Assembly (NCBI GenBank): GCA_002706765.1
Contig: PAJV01000013.1
Location: forward strand, 124,001 to 188,000
From: Gimesia sp.
GTDB taxonomy: Bacteria > Planctomycetota > Planctomycetia > Planctomycetales > Planctomycetaceae
Reading direction: 5' to 3'
DNA: 64,000 nucleotides
How positions within the stretch are numbered: the stretch's first letter is position 1; each line of letters starts with the position of its first letter. Positions 44,433-54,735 of the stretch are shown one piece after another. The translations under genes and the position numbers were made by a program. Under the pieces are notes generated by a model. That model saw nothing but the letters and a program-made list of their open reading frames with translations. It made no database searches and had not been told where the DNA came from.

Positions 44433-44891
44433 CTAGCGATTGTTACGCCAGTTGTCGTTGCGATCGTATCGGTCGTGGTCATGACGGTCATGTCGATCAT
44501 GGTCAAAGCGGTCGTGACGATCATTGTCGTATTTGTAGTCGTACTTGTAGTTGCTGTACTTGTTATTGTTGAAATACGACGAAGTGTAGTTTGACACAGG
44601 ACGGTACGTATTGAACAGTCCGCTGTAAGAGCTGTTGTAACGATTCACAGCAGGATTGTACGGAGTGAACAACGGTCGGGTATTCAGGTAGCTGCTGTTG
44701 TAGCTTGAATAGGAATTGTTGTTCCAGTTCCGGCTGGCTGTGGAATTGTAACGTGTGTCGTATTTCGAATTGTCATATTTTGAGTTAAAGTAGCTGCTGG
44801 TGCCGCAGAACGGAGTGGCAGCAAATGAAGTGCTGCTGACCAAAGTAACGGCTGCCATAGCTGCGATTGCGAGTGTGAAGTTTTTCATCAT
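44433..44891 (-). CDS. Secreted low-complexity protein rich in Asn, Tyr, Ser, Asp, His and Arg
   Basis: The 152-residue protein has a signal peptide (MMKNFTLAIAAMAAVTLVSS). The body is nearly all N, Y, S and K repeats (SSYFNSKY, NSKYD, TRYNSTAS), and the tail is a D/H/R tract (DRHDRFDHDRHDRHDHDRYD). Such sequences are disordered, and the tail may bind metal or be surface-exposed. No homologue known to me. AAAGGAGAT precedes two tandem ATG codons; the second (44888) has the better spacing. Confidence 0.7.
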   Translation of the reverse strand: MMKNFTLAIAAMAAVTLVSSTSFAATPFCGTSSYFNSKYDNSKYDTRYNSTASRNWNNNSYSSYNSSYLNTRPLFTPYNPAVNRYNSSYSGLFNTYRPVSNYTSSYFNNNKYSNYKYDYKYDNDRHDRFDHDRHDRHDHDRYDRNDNWRNNR

Positions 44892-45176
44892 TATCTCCTT
44901 TAATGGTTTTGTTTTTTTAAAGTGGCTTTTTTTGTTATCAACTGTTTCATTTGTTGTTGATGAAAGAATACTAAAGCAGCTACCGTGCCATAAAAGTGCG
45001 GAAAGTCTCTAAGTGCATGTTGTGTAAGGAGATAAAAATTATCGCAGTGTCGTGGAAATGATTTGGCATGTTGTCAAAAGTGCAATATTGTAGAATTTAT
45101 TACAATCAATTTGACAACATTGCGGGTTGAGGTGTGTTGTCGTTGTGATGAATTGAATGGGTCGGGGAAGAGAATC

Positions 45177-45566
<390 letters not shown>

Positions 45567-45731
45567 AAGTCTCCAGTATAGAGTAAGCAGTCCCCTTGAA
45601 GTATCCCCAAAATCTGACTTTTCTCAAGAGAAAGGCTTTATAATGTGTGGCCAGCGGTATAGATTAAAGCCATGCGGGCAATTCATGATCTTTTGGTAAA
45701 CAATACGTAACAGAGGCGCCAGGAAGTCGGA

Positions 45732-46238
45732 ATGTTAGGTGAACTCAACCCGTGTGGCGGCGGCGATCCAATCCCGCTGCTGTCAGAAGTGTTATTAATT
45801 GGCCGCCGCAGCAAATGCGATATCACGCTGCAGTTTCCCAATATCTCATCGCATCACTGCCAGCTGGAATTTATCAACGGCTATTGGCGCGTCCGCGATA
45901 TGAACAGCCGCAACGGGATCAAAGTGAACGGAGACCGCTGCGATATGAAGTGGCTGCTGCCCGGAGACCGGCTCTCGATTGCCAAACACGATTACGAAAT
46001 CAATTACACACCCCAGTCCGATGAACCGCCGCCGGAAGAAGAGAATCCGTTCGAAATGAGCCTGATGGAAAAAGCGGGGCTCGTCAAACGGGAAAAACGT
46101 CCGGAACGTCCGATGGCACCACCGGCAAAGAAACCAGATAAAATTGAACTTCCGGAAGACGAATCTCAGATGACCGACGATGAACTCGGACTGAAATTTC
46201 TCATCGATCAGGATGATGAGCAGGACGGTTCATCATGA
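45732..46238 (+). CDS. FHA-domain protein
   Basis: The 168-residue protein has a forkhead-associated domain at residues about 15-90: LLIGRRSKCDITLQFPNISS, then HHCQLEFINGYWRVRDMNSR and NGIKVNGD. It binds phosphothreonine peptides. A Pro/Glu-rich linker and an acidic tail follow. It sits 35 nt upstream of rsgA and may be transcribed with it. Confidence 0.85.
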   Translation: MLGELNPCGGGDPIPLLSEVLLIGRRSKCDITLQFPNISSHHCQLEFINGYWRVRDMNSRNGIKVNGDRCDMKWLLPGDRLSIAKHDYEINYTPQSDEPPPEEENPFEMSLMEKAGLVKREKRPERPMAPPAKKPDKIELPEDESQMTDDELGLKFLIDQDDEQDGSS

Positions 46239-46272
46239 ATTTTGATCAGACGGTGATGGAACCAGAACTGTA

Positions 46273-47427
46273 GTGGCTAAGAAAAAAGGAAAAAAAATCC
46301 GGGTTGCGTTTAAAAAGAACCGCCAGAAAAAGGTCCGGAACAATAAACTCGCCAGCCACCAGATGGACGAGCAGGTCGACTCGCAGTACAGGGATACCAC
46401 CGAACGGCTCACCGGTAAAGGGGATCTCACTCGTCATCGCACCGTCATGGGAGTCGAGCACGAAACCGATGACGGCACCGAAATTGTCATCGATATCGAC
46501 GAGCAGAACTGCATTCCAGGCCGCGTGATCCGCTCGCAGGGCTTGAACTCGGTCGTGCAGGTGGCAGATGGCACACGCTATGAATGCACCATCCGGCGGC
46601 TCGTGCGCACCATGTCCCGCGATGACCGCAACGCCGTTGTCGCCGGCGATCATGTATTGATTCGTCCCGATGGGGATGAGCATCAGGCGGTGATCGAACG
46701 TGTCGAGCCGCGTCGCTCCTATCTTTCACGGGGCAGCAAACGTCGCGAGCATATTCTCGTCAGCAACATTGACCAGGCTGTCATTGTGGTCTCCGCCGAC
46801 GATCCGCCCCTCAAACCCTCGCTGATTGACCGCTTCCTGATCAGTTCGGAAAAAGGCAACATTCACTCCATCATCTGCATCAATAAAATCGACCTGGTCG
46901 ATCCGGTCGCCTTCCAGCCCCTGATCGGCGTGTATGCCCAGATGGGTTATGACATTGTATTAACCAGCGTCACAGAGGGCACCGGCATCCCGCGTCTGCG
47001 GTCGCTGCTCAAAGGTAAGCAGAGTGTTTTCTCGGGCCAGAGCGGCGTGGGGAAATCGTCGCTGCTCAATCAAATTGACGAACGACTGTCACTGGAAACC
47101 GCAGAGATCAGTCAGGAAAACCGCAAAGGACGGCACACGACCCGTTCTGCCTTGCTGCTCGAAATCGCGACTGGGGGCTGGGTGGTCGATACGCCGGGCA
47201 TTCGTCAACTGGAGTTGTGGGATGTGATTCCTGAGGAAGTCGAAGGCTTCTTCCGCGACTTCATCCCGTTTGTGACCCAGTGTCGCTTTCCGGATTGCTC
47301 GCATACGCACGAAGCCGACTGCGGCGTGAAACGCGCTGTCGCCCACGATTTCATTTCCCGCCAGCGCTACCAGAGTTATCTTAAAATCATCGCCAGCGAT
47401 GAGCCGCGGCCCGTTTATCATCAGTAA
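46273..47427 (+). CDS. rsgA: Ribosome small-subunit GTPase RsgA
   Basis: The 384-residue protein has a basic N-terminal tail (KKKGKKIRVAFKKNRQKKVR), an OB domain, and the circularly permuted GTPase order: G4 INKIDL, then G1 GQSGVGKSSL, G2/G3 with DTPGIRQLEL, and a zinc-binding C-x(n)-C-H-C end (CRFPDCSHTHEADCGV). It helps mature the 30S subunit. The start is the GTG at 46273. Confidence 0.92.
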   Translation: MAKKKGKKIRVAFKKNRQKKVRNNKLASHQMDEQVDSQYRDTTERLTGKGDLTRHRTVMGVEHETDDGTEIVIDIDEQNCIPGRVIRSQGLNSVVQVADGTRYECTIRRLVRTMSRDDRNAVVAGDHVLIRPDGDEHQAVIERVEPRRSYLSRGSKRREHILVSNIDQAVIVVSADDPPLKPSLIDRFLISSEKGNIHSIICINKIDLVDPVAFQPLIGVYAQMGYDIVLTSVTEGTGIPRLRSLLKGKQSVFSGQSGVGKSSLLNQIDERLSLETAEISQENRKGRHTTRSALLLEIATGGWVVDTPGIRQLELWDVIPEEVEGFFRDFIPFVTQCRFPDCSHTHEADCGVKRAVAHDFISRQRYQSYLKIIASDEPRPVYHQ

Positions 47428-47591
47428 TTTGCTGTCTGCTTCGCCCGGAAGCCCTTCTGCCTTTCACTGGCACGACAGTTGAACCTGACATCGCTGTTGC
47501 GTAGACTGATTTATAAGCTTCCTTAAATTATCGGGCCGTCCGCATTGTCGGCGATCTCCTGCCAGAAAAACCTGCATTGAAAGTTGATGCC

Positions 47592-49040
47592 ATGAAACTG
47601 AAAACACTCATCCCGCTTAGTGTGATCACACTCGTATTAACGGGGCTGTTCTTGAATCATCACGAAGCATCTCAGCCATTGGTGAAGCTCCCACAAAAAC
47701 CGAAAATGGTAAGATATGCACGAGATGTCAAGCTGTCAGATTATGGCGTCGTCGGAGATGGCAAAACTGATGTCACGGCTGCCATTCAGAAACTGGTTGA
47801 TGCGCCGGTTGGGGTGCTTCGGTTTCCGACGGGCCAGTATCGCCTCACGAAGCCGGTCGTGATTGATTTGAACAAAGTCGGACCGACTTCGATTTCCGGC
47901 GATGGCACAGCGACGATCCTGATGGAAGGAGCCGGCCCCGCTTTTCATTTCATCGGCACTCATAACGGAACGGCAAGCCCCAAAACCGTGCAGCCCGTCG
48001 TCTGGGAGCGGGAGCGGTCGCCGATGGTCGATGGCATCGAAATCGTCGGCAAGCATCCGGAAGCCATCGGGATCGCGGCATCGAAGACCATGCAGCTTAC
48101 TATCACGCGCCTGGTCGTCCGCAAGGCTTTACATGGAATTCATCTTTATGAACGCAACCGGAATGTCTCCATAGATGACTGTCATCTGTATGAAAATGAA
48201 GGCGTCGGCATTTATCTCGAGAATCTGAACCTGCATCAGATCAACATTTCTGACTCGCATATCAGCTACAACAGGCAGGGGGGGATTGTGGTTCGCGGGA
48301 GTGAAATCCGCAACATTCAGATCGGCAACTGCGACATCGAAGGCAACATGGGAGCAGACACTCAGCCCACGGCCAATATTCTGTTCGACATTTCCAAAGG
48401 CTCACTGCGGGAAGGTGCCATCTTCGGCTGCACCATACAACACACGCACGACGCACCCGATTCTGCCAACGTACGCTTCATCGGCAACGGTCCCGAAGAC
48501 CCCCGCAAGGTGGGGAACTTCGCGATCGCCGACAATTCGATGAGTGATGTCGCCGTCAATATTCACCTCAAGCATGCCCGCGGCATCACGATTACCGGCA
48601 ATACTCTCTGGCAGGCATACGAACACAACCTGCTGGTGGAAGACTGCTCGCACATTGTGCTCGGATCCAATCTGCTGGATCGCAATCCCGATTACCGGGC
48701 TCAGACCAAAGATGCGAACGTCTTCAATGACTGCAGTGACTGCACGCTCAACGCGCTGAATATCCTGGCGACCCGGGGCGTTGCTGCCGGGCTGATCCTC
48801 AAGAACTGCGCCCGGATGAACATCACCAACTGTTCGATTCGCCAATGTGAAAACGGAGGTATCCTGATGCAGAACGTCAAGCAGTCCCGTATTTCCGACT
48901 GCCTGATTACCGAAGGCGAGAAAAACTTCGCCATCCGGATCATCGGCGGCCAGCAGATTCAGGTGACCGACAACCTGGTGTCAGGTACAGTGGAATTCGA
49001 CCAGGGAACCGAAGCGTCCAATAACATGACCGTGTATTAA
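47592..49040 (+). CDS. Exported right-handed beta-helix protein
   Basis: The 482-residue protein has a signal peptide or anchor (MKLKTLIPLSVITLVLTGLF), then a Pectate_lyase_3-like start (SDYGVVGDGKTDVTAAIQKL). A long parallel beta-helix follows with repeated units such as INISDSHISYNRQGGIVVRG and VSIDDCHLYENEGVGIYLEN. It probably acts on or binds a polysaccharide; the catalytic residues cannot be placed. The ATG at 47592 is chosen for the signal peptide. Confidence 0.8.
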   Translation: MKLKTLIPLSVITLVLTGLFLNHHEASQPLVKLPQKPKMVRYARDVKLSDYGVVGDGKTDVTAAIQKLVDAPVGVLRFPTGQYRLTKPVVIDLNKVGPTSISGDGTATILMEGAGPAFHFIGTHNGTASPKTVQPVVWERERSPMVDGIEIVGKHPEAIGIAASKTMQLTITRLVVRKALHGIHLYERNRNVSIDDCHLYENEGVGIYLENLNLHQINISDSHISYNRQGGIVVRGSEIRNIQIGNCDIEGNMGADTQPTANILFDISKGSLREGAIFGCTIQHTHDAPDSANVRFIGNGPEDPRKVGNFAIADNSMSDVAVNIHLKHARGITITGNTLWQAYEHNLLVEDCSHIVLGSNLLDRNPDYRAQTKDANVFNDCSDCTLNALNILATRGVAAGLILKNCARMNITNCSIRQCENGGILMQNVKQSRISDCLITEGEKNFAIRIIGGQQIQVTDNLVSGTVEFDQGTEASNNMTVY

Positions 49041-49666
49041 GCAGTCGGGTTGACATAGATCAATTTCAGATCAGATCTAAGTGACGTGAATACATTTAAC
49101 GGTCGATATTTTGCACGTCCAAGAATCCAAATCAGGCTTCCAGAGTTTTTACTGGGAGAGCAACTCGCTGACATCCTATCACGGTCTCACGGTCTTTAAC
49201 ATCGATGCGAATTAGAGACTCTGCTTTACCACTAAAGTATGTCCAACTTCTGAGGGTTAAAGTTGACACCAGTTATATTCGTTTTTTAAGCGATCGGACT
49301 TCCATAACAATCAGTATAACCAGGACGGAAGTTGATATTGATGAGTCAGGCGAACGAACACCGTTATTCCGAATCAGGTTCAGCAGTTTGTTCTGATTTG
49401 TCGCGGTCATCCAAGTTCGCCAGATTGGATTTGAATTTCAACCGATTATCTAACATTGATTACAAGCTGATGGTTTTGAATATCATTAATAACTGTAACG
49501 GCGTAAGTGGATAAAAATTAATTCATTTTAGACACAGGAAACCGCAGCAGTTACAATCGAAGGCATTCTATACCTGTAGCAGTTCCAGACTGATTCATAT
49601 TGGGAATCTTAGCTGGAATAAGATCATTCCTGTGTCTGAATGCTTGAACACTGAAACCGGAGCAGC
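49041..49666. other. Gap without a recognisable gene
   Basis: About 630 nt, AT-rich. Two short frames exist but look random. No repeat or hairpin stands out. Confidence 0.4.
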
Positions 49667-49801
49667 ATGAATTCCACAAAGAAATTCGCAAGATTCATCT
49701 GGCTCTGTATCGGCGGCCTGAGCTTCAGGTACTCTCCTTGTTGGAAGGAAATCAGGAAGCCCCCCGACCCTAAAGAATCAGTCATGTTACGTGTTATGTA
49801 A
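49667..49801 (+). CDS. Possible small protein, 44 aa
   Basis: MNSTKKFARFIWLCIGGLSF followed by RYSPCWKEIRKPPDPKES and a few residues. GGAGC lies 5 nt before the ATG. A short hydrophobic segment with two cysteines follows a basic start. It lies 70 nt before the TlpA-like gene. Its status is uncertain. Confidence 0.35.
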   Translation: MNSTKKFARFIWLCIGGLSFRYSPCWKEIRKPPDPKESVMLRVM

Positions 49802-49872
49802 ACTCCGGAGTATCAGCGAGAGGTGCCAACGGCAGTTTGCCGGACAATATCACGACAGAAAGTGGGCTGAAT

Positions 49873-51489
49873 ATGTTCAGAAGAATCCGCTGCAGTGCCA
49901 ATACTACCGCTTTCGTATTCCTCTCCTTCGTGGTGGCGGCATCGGTCGCTCAAGGTCGCCCTGATGATCCATCTCCCACCACCGAGAGAATATTCAACAA
50001 ATCAGGTCCGATTGAATCCTCGGTGACGCCAAAGACGCCAACGGATGTTTTGATCGATCAGATCCAGAACGAACTCAGAACGTCCCATCGCTCACTCCCA
50101 ACCGAAGATTTCATCCGAACACATACCAAAATCGCAACGCTGATCGGTGATCTCCGTAAAATGTCCCCGGATGACCCTCACGTCGCAAAGTTTTTGCCAG
50201 AACGTTGGCGATCGTTGAAATACCTCGCAGGATTGCCTTCGACTAATGGTCGAAGCACCTTCGATTCGATGCGAGAAGTGAACGCCGAAATCGATGAGGT
50301 TCTCAAGAAAACGACGGATTCCAGACTGAAAAGCGATGCGCTATTTTATCAAACCATGATCAAGTTTAACGGACCGATTAATGGACCTGCGGCTGTCGCA
50401 CTCGCTGAAAAGTTCGTCAGCGAGTGGCCCAAAGACAACCGATCTGCCGAGGTCCTCCACAGCGCAGTCACGAAACTTCATTTTGAGTGGTATCTGCGGC
50501 TAGCGGTCATTGCGCTGTTTTTAGTGATCAGTGCGGTGGTTGCAATGACTGCACGCAGGCCATCATCCAACACATGGAAGTGGCTAAGACTCGGCATTCT
50601 TTTCGGATTACTGGGGATTGTGTTGGTTGTTCTACTACACACCTCGTACCCGCACTTCCCAGGCCTGAGAAAGTTCGAAGCCGCTGTCTTAGAGGCAGTT
50701 CTGCCAGTAGTGACTCTGGCATTGAATCGAAACCTCGAGTCAAGCATCCTAAGTTTTATTGGTACTTATCGTTTTTGGCTCGTCATTGTGGCAGCCAGCA
50801 CAACGGCTCTATTGCTTGTGCCCGTCTGGCAACGTTCGGAAGCAGCGCCCTTCCAACGTTTCTCCAAATTTCGCCAATTGATTCTTGGCTTTTCTTTAGC
50901 TGGAGCCTTCTGCTTTACTGTGGATACTTACCTCATCAGTCGTCAAAGCACTGAGTTAACGCGGCGCATCGCTCAAGAATACCCTGATTCTTTTCGTAGT
51001 CGAATAGCGCAAGGGAAAAACAGAAAGCGTGATCTAATCGGCGAGCCGTTTGAGCTTGAGTTCACTGACGTGATCTCTGGTCGAGCAGTCTCGATGAAGA
51101 ATTTGCGAGGGAAGGTTGTCGTGGTGGAGTTCTGGGCAACCTGGTGTGGTCCGTGCGTTCATGAAATCCCCGAATTGAAGCGGCTGTATGCCAAGTACCA
51201 TGATCAGGGGGTCGAATTCATAGGAGTCAGTCACGATCTACCTGAAAACGACGGAGGATTGGAAAGTTTGAAGTCGTTCGTAGACAAGGAGCAAATTCCC
51301 TGGCCGCAGTATTATCTAGGACGCGACAAACGCGCATTGCGGACAGGATCAGCGCTGAACGATTTTTCAGAATCATGGGGAGTCGATGGAATCCCAGCCA
51401 TCTTCTTGATCGACCCAAGCGGCAATCTCTATTCGACCGAGGCACGGGGCCAGCTTGATACCCTGATTCCACGGCTTTTAAAAAAATAG
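49873..51489 (+). CDS. Membrane protein with C-terminal TlpA-like thioredoxin domain
   Basis: The 538-residue protein has a signal peptide (FVFLSFVVAASVAQG), an extracytoplasmic helical region to about 205, four hydrophobic segments between about 210 and 375, and a thioredoxin domain from about 405 with VVVEFWATWCGPCVHEIPEL. The WCGPC site acts in disulfide exchange, perhaps for cytochrome maturation or envelope proteins. The ATG at 49873 is preferred to a TTG at 49837. Confidence 0.85.
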   Translation: MFRRIRCSANTTAFVFLSFVVAASVAQGRPDDPSPTTERIFNKSGPIESSVTPKTPTDVLIDQIQNELRTSHRSLPTEDFIRTHTKIATLIGDLRKMSPDDPHVAKFLPERWRSLKYLAGLPSTNGRSTFDSMREVNAEIDEVLKKTTDSRLKSDALFYQTMIKFNGPINGPAAVALAEKFVSEWPKDNRSAEVLHSAVTKLHFEWYLRLAVIALFLVISAVVAMTARRPSSNTWKWLRLGILFGLLGIVLVVLLHTSYPHFPGLRKFEAAVLEAVLPVVTLALNRNLESSILSFIGTYRFWLVIVAASTTALLLVPVWQRSEAAPFQRFSKFRQLILGFSLAGAFCFTVDTYLISRQSTELTRRIAQEYPDSFRSRIAQGKNRKRDLIGEPFELEFTDVISGRAVSMKNLRGKVVVVEFWATWCGPCVHEIPELKRLYAKYHDQGVEFIGVSHDLPENDGGLESLKSFVDKEQIPWPQYYLGRDKRALRTGSALNDFSESWGVDGIPAIFLIDPSGNLYSTEARGQLDTLIPRLLKK

Positions 51490-51679
51490 TGTGGATATTC
51501 GGAAGTTAGGCATATACCGCAAGAATCAAGGCATCGCATTCATCAATACAAATTCGATTTTGTGCCGCACATGTGTCGCCTTAAGGCCGCATATCAATCT
51601 TCCAGGCCCTGGCGAAAAAGTTCAATAGTCACTTTGTCATCCTGACACTATCAAGTAGAACAGACCGCGGAGTAAGATC

Positions 51680-51847
51680 ATGACCTCCACGATTAAACTG
51701 AATAGTGTTTCAGAGAAGGATAAGCATGAGTATGACGAATTGTCTTGGTTGCTTCTCCAGACCGCTTGGGAGTTTGAGATTCGACGCTTAATGGTTAGTC
51801 TGAAATCACTCAGCCAAATTCAAGTCAACGAAAATAATGAATTCTGA
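51680..51847 (+). CDS. Possible small protein, 55 aa
   Basis: MTSTIKLNSVSEKDKHEYDE then LSWLLLQTAWEFEIRRLMVS and a short end. GGAG lies 8 nt before the ATG. A W/L-rich helix is the only feature. It may be the start of a truncated larger gene, since it precedes a repeat element. Confidence 0.4.
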   Translation: MTSTIKLNSVSEKDKHEYDELSWLLLQTAWEFEIRRLMVSLKSLSQIQVNENNEF

Positions 51848-51926
51848 AATCGTTTCCACTATTAGATGGCACACGGACGTCTGTTTTGATTGAGCACATG
51901 CAAGATGATCGAAGGTTTCCGTGTGC

Positions 51927-52045
51927 CACGGACCGGCTTGACCGGCCGTGCCGAGTATAGTGGCAGTCTGCTTCTGGGTTGAATACGGCAACGGCGACCT
52001 CCTGCTCGCTGCGCTCGGCCCGGATTTTATCCAGGCACACCCAGT
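51927..52045 (-). repeat. Dispersed palindromic repeat, copy G (long)
   Basis: The reverse complement of the A/F type: GGACCGGCTTGACCGGCC first, then GGCGACCTCCTGCTCGCTGC, GCTCGGCCCGGATTTTATCC. Same order of parts when read on the minus strand. It lies between the small ORF and the AI-2E gene. Confidence 0.6.
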
Positions 52046-52096
52046 TTGCTTTCGTGTTTTTCGTGGTGGAAAAAAAGAGAGCAGGGGGCCTCGTCT

Positions 52097-53308
52097 TCAG
52101 GCCACCGTCGTTGATCCGCCGGGCAGGATGCCGGCCAGCAGGTTGCCTGCGGTCCGTCCGGATTCGAATCGCATCAGGACGATCCGGATGGCAGCGGTGA
52201 TGGGAACTGCCAGGATCGCGCCGATGGGACCCCAGAGCAGTGTCCAGAACGAAAGCGCCAGGAGCACGGTCACCGGGTGCAGTTGCAGGCCTTCTCCCAT
52301 GAGTTTCGGTTCGATGCCGTTCCCGATGGCCATCTGGATGGCGCCGGGAATCAGTATGACGCCGGCAATCGTCCAGGGGCTGTCAGAGAACTGGGCAAAC
52401 GCGACCGGAATCGGCAGCAGCGTTGCGATCACCGAGCCGACAGACGGAATGAAGTTCAGCAGAACCGTCAGAATGGCAAATACCAGCGCGAGTTCCAGCC
52501 CAAACAGTTTGAGAGTCACACCCACCAGGGTGCCTGTAATCAGTGACAGGACGAGTTTGGTCGAAATATAGCTGCGAATTTTCTGCTCGATTTCAAAGTA
52601 GATTTCATTTTTGACGACCGCATTCGGGTCTCGACCTGCCAGCAGGAAAATCACGAAAATCGCGACGAAAAAGGAAGTGGTTGTGAAGTTCAGCGCCGAC
52701 TGCATCGTGCTGACCGCGATCGACTTCAATGAGTTTCGCATGTAGTCCATCGTCGCTGTTTTGAGCGTATCCAGGTCAATGCCCATTTTCTGAAACCAGC
52801 CGGTCTCCGGTTTTTCGGCAACCACTGCATCTGAATCATCGATGTGCGCGGGAGGAGTGATCTCCGGAATCGCCTCTGTCGAATCGGTGTCATCTGACTG
52901 CAGTGCTATATTTTCCTCTGTTGGTTTGGGCCTGGGAAGATTGTCGGCTTCCTTGGCAGCCTCAAACGCATAGTTGATAAAGATGCCGAACTTTTCACTG
53001 TACTGGTTTTCTGCTTTGTAGATCACCTGCTGCGTCGAGTAGATCAATGTCATGCAGATTAAAAAAACAAAAGTGAGTACCAGCAGCAGCGTCAGAGAAA
53101 TCGCGATGATTTGTGGTAACTTCCATTTTAATACCAGCAGGTCGACGATCGGCGTCACAATCGTCGCGATGAAAATGGCGATGACAAACGGGACCAGAAC
53201 CGCCTGGGTCACATAAAAGACACCTGCCAGCGCGATGATGGATAGCAGCAGCAGGCAGCCTGTGATGACCTTGGCTTGCTCATCCGATGGTTGCAGGGAA
53301 GTTGACAT
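52097..53308 (-). CDS. AI-2E family (PerM-like) membrane transporter
   Basis: The 403-residue protein has the AI-2E/PerM pattern: two N-terminal membrane segments (LLSIIALAGVFYVTQAVLVP, IISLTLLL...), an acidic hydrophilic insert near 130-175, and the C-terminal set with LVGVTLKLFGLELALVFAIL, FIPSVGSVIATLLPIPVAF and LWGPIGAILAVPITAAIRI. The family includes the AI-2 exporter TqsA and Na+/H+ antiporters; the substrate here is unknown. Confidence 0.88.
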   Translation of the reverse strand: MSTSLQPSDEQAKVITGCLLLLSIIALAGVFYVTQAVLVPFVIAIFIATIVTPIVDLLVLKWKLPQIIAISLTLLLVLTFVFLICMTLIYSTQQVIYKAENQYSEKFGIFINYAFEAAKEADNLPRPKPTEENIALQSDDTDSTEAIPEITPPAHIDDSDAVVAEKPETGWFQKMGIDLDTLKTATMDYMRNSLKSIAVSTMQSALNFTTTSFFVAIFVIFLLAGRDPNAVVKNEIYFEIEQKIRSYISTKLVLSLITGTLVGVTLKLFGLELALVFAILTVLLNFIPSVGSVIATLLPIPVAFAQFSDSPWTIAGVILIPGAIQMAIGNGIEPKLMGEGLQLHPVTVLLALSFWTLLWGPIGAILAVPITAAIRIVLMRFESGRTAGNLLAGILPGGSTTVA

Positions 53309-53442
53309 GAAAGATGCCCTTTACGGATTGTTATTTTTCTATGCGAGACGTTCGGTTGGCGCGTCTGAAAACGTCGCCGACTTCAAACGGCGTATGCGCA
53401 CGATACTGGGAAACAGGGAAACTGCAAAGAGAAAAATCGTAT

Positions 53443-54666
53443 TTAGCGGCTGATTTGTCGCATGTATCTGAGAAATTGCTGATCAAGCTGAGCCAGATCT
53501 GCGCCGAAGACAGACTGAAAGTCTTTGAGCCGTTCTTCAGGAGTGGACCAGATTAATGGCTTCCGGGCGGCGATCAGATGCACGTACTCTTCGTACTGTC
53601 GGCGTTTGGTTTTGATCAGAAAATAAGAGAAGGCCCACGCTTCCGCATAAGTGTCCAGCACGGCCTCTGCTTCCTGAAAACGCTGGTCTGAAGAGATCAG
53701 GGTCTGCAGCGAGTCGGCGGGTCTGCGCGAGCGGGCATAATCCTGAAACTGCCGCAGTCGCCAGGGATTGGGTTTGCCCACGGTCCGCCAGCCTGTTTTG
53801 CTTTTCAGATCGGGGGTTTCAAAATAAGTCGCCATACCTTCGGTCAGCCAGAGCGGATTGTCGGCGAAGCGGGTATGCAAGCCCACATTAAAGGCGATCT
53901 GATGCGTGCATTCATGGATAATGGTGGCGACATTGAACGGCGACTTTCGCAGTTTGAACAGGATGTCGGCGTCGGTGTAAGCAGGACGCTCATTGGGACC
54001 TGCAGTCAAATCATAGAGCACCATGCGGTTGGATTGAATCGAATAGAAGCCATGCGTGGCGGCGGCTCCTTCACCCAGAAGCTGGCTCGCATACTGTTCG
54101 AAGTTGGCACGGTCCTTGAAGATGACCGCGATCAGAGGCACTTCCGGATCGTGCAGCGGAGATGCTTTGTCGTCCCAGTAATTATGCAGAACCATATAGA
54201 GGCGTTCGAACAGATAGCTGCACCACTGAGAATAACGATTGCCCGCCTGGCTGCAGATGGTGAAATGCTTCGTCTGAGTGACGGTGAAATCTTCGCCGAA
54301 TTCCGCTTTGAGCTGCTTTTCCAGTTCACCGGCATCCAGGGGAGTGAACTCGCGATTCAAAAGCCGTTTACTTTTCAGTTGCTCAGGAGTTGCCGTCAAC
54401 AGGCGTCCGTCGCGGGTCAGCATCACCACCCCTCCATCCTGGGCCTGCAGGATCTGGGCCGCCTCGATAATCTGCTCCTGTTTTTGATCATCCGTAAATG
54501 TGAATTCAAACAGGGGTGGGGCGATTTTTTCCGGTTTGGCAGAGCCCTGGGCAGAAACCGGTCCTGCACTGGAAACGGCACACAGACAGAGACCGCAAAA
54601 GAGAGAGCGCAGGAGGGATCGCACACTCAGCAGTGAAGTTGAAAATGTCAGATCTCTCCAGGTCAT
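53443..54666 (-). CDS. DUF1570 zincin-like exported protein
   Basis: The 407-residue protein has a signal peptide (LLRSLFCGLCLCAVSSAGPV) and the zincin motif HECTHQ (HExxH) near residue 255, followed by NPLWLTEGMATYFE, where the glutamate is a likely third ligand. It is a planctomycete DUF1570-type putative metallopeptidase. It lies upstream of the AI-2E gene in the same direction, 134 nt apart. Confidence 0.8.
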   Translation of the reverse strand: MTWRDLTFSTSLLSVRSLLRSLFCGLCLCAVSSAGPVSAQGSAKPEKIAPPLFEFTFTDDQKQEQIIEAAQILQAQDGGVVMLTRDGRLLTATPEQLKSKRLLNREFTPLDAGELEKQLKAEFGEDFTVTQTKHFTICSQAGNRYSQWCSYLFERLYMVLHNYWDDKASPLHDPEVPLIAVIFKDRANFEQYASQLLGEGAAATHGFYSIQSNRMVLYDLTAGPNERPAYTDADILFKLRKSPFNVATIIHECTHQIAFNVGLHTRFADNPLWLTEGMATYFETPDLKSKTGWRTVGKPNPWRLRQFQDYARSRRPADSLQTLISSDQRFQEAEAVLDTYAEAWAFSYFLIKTKRRQYEEYVHLIAARKPLIWSTPEERLKDFQSVFGADLAQLDQQFLRYMRQISR

Positions 54667-54735
54667 ATCAGACTTTCTGCGCGGGAAGCGAAATGATCCT
54701 TCCAGAATAGGGGAGAGAGGGGTTGAAGTCGATCC

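Noticed and set aside
51490-51679. A gene remnant between the TlpA-like gene and the 51680 ORF
   Set aside because: No frame of useful length or motif is present.
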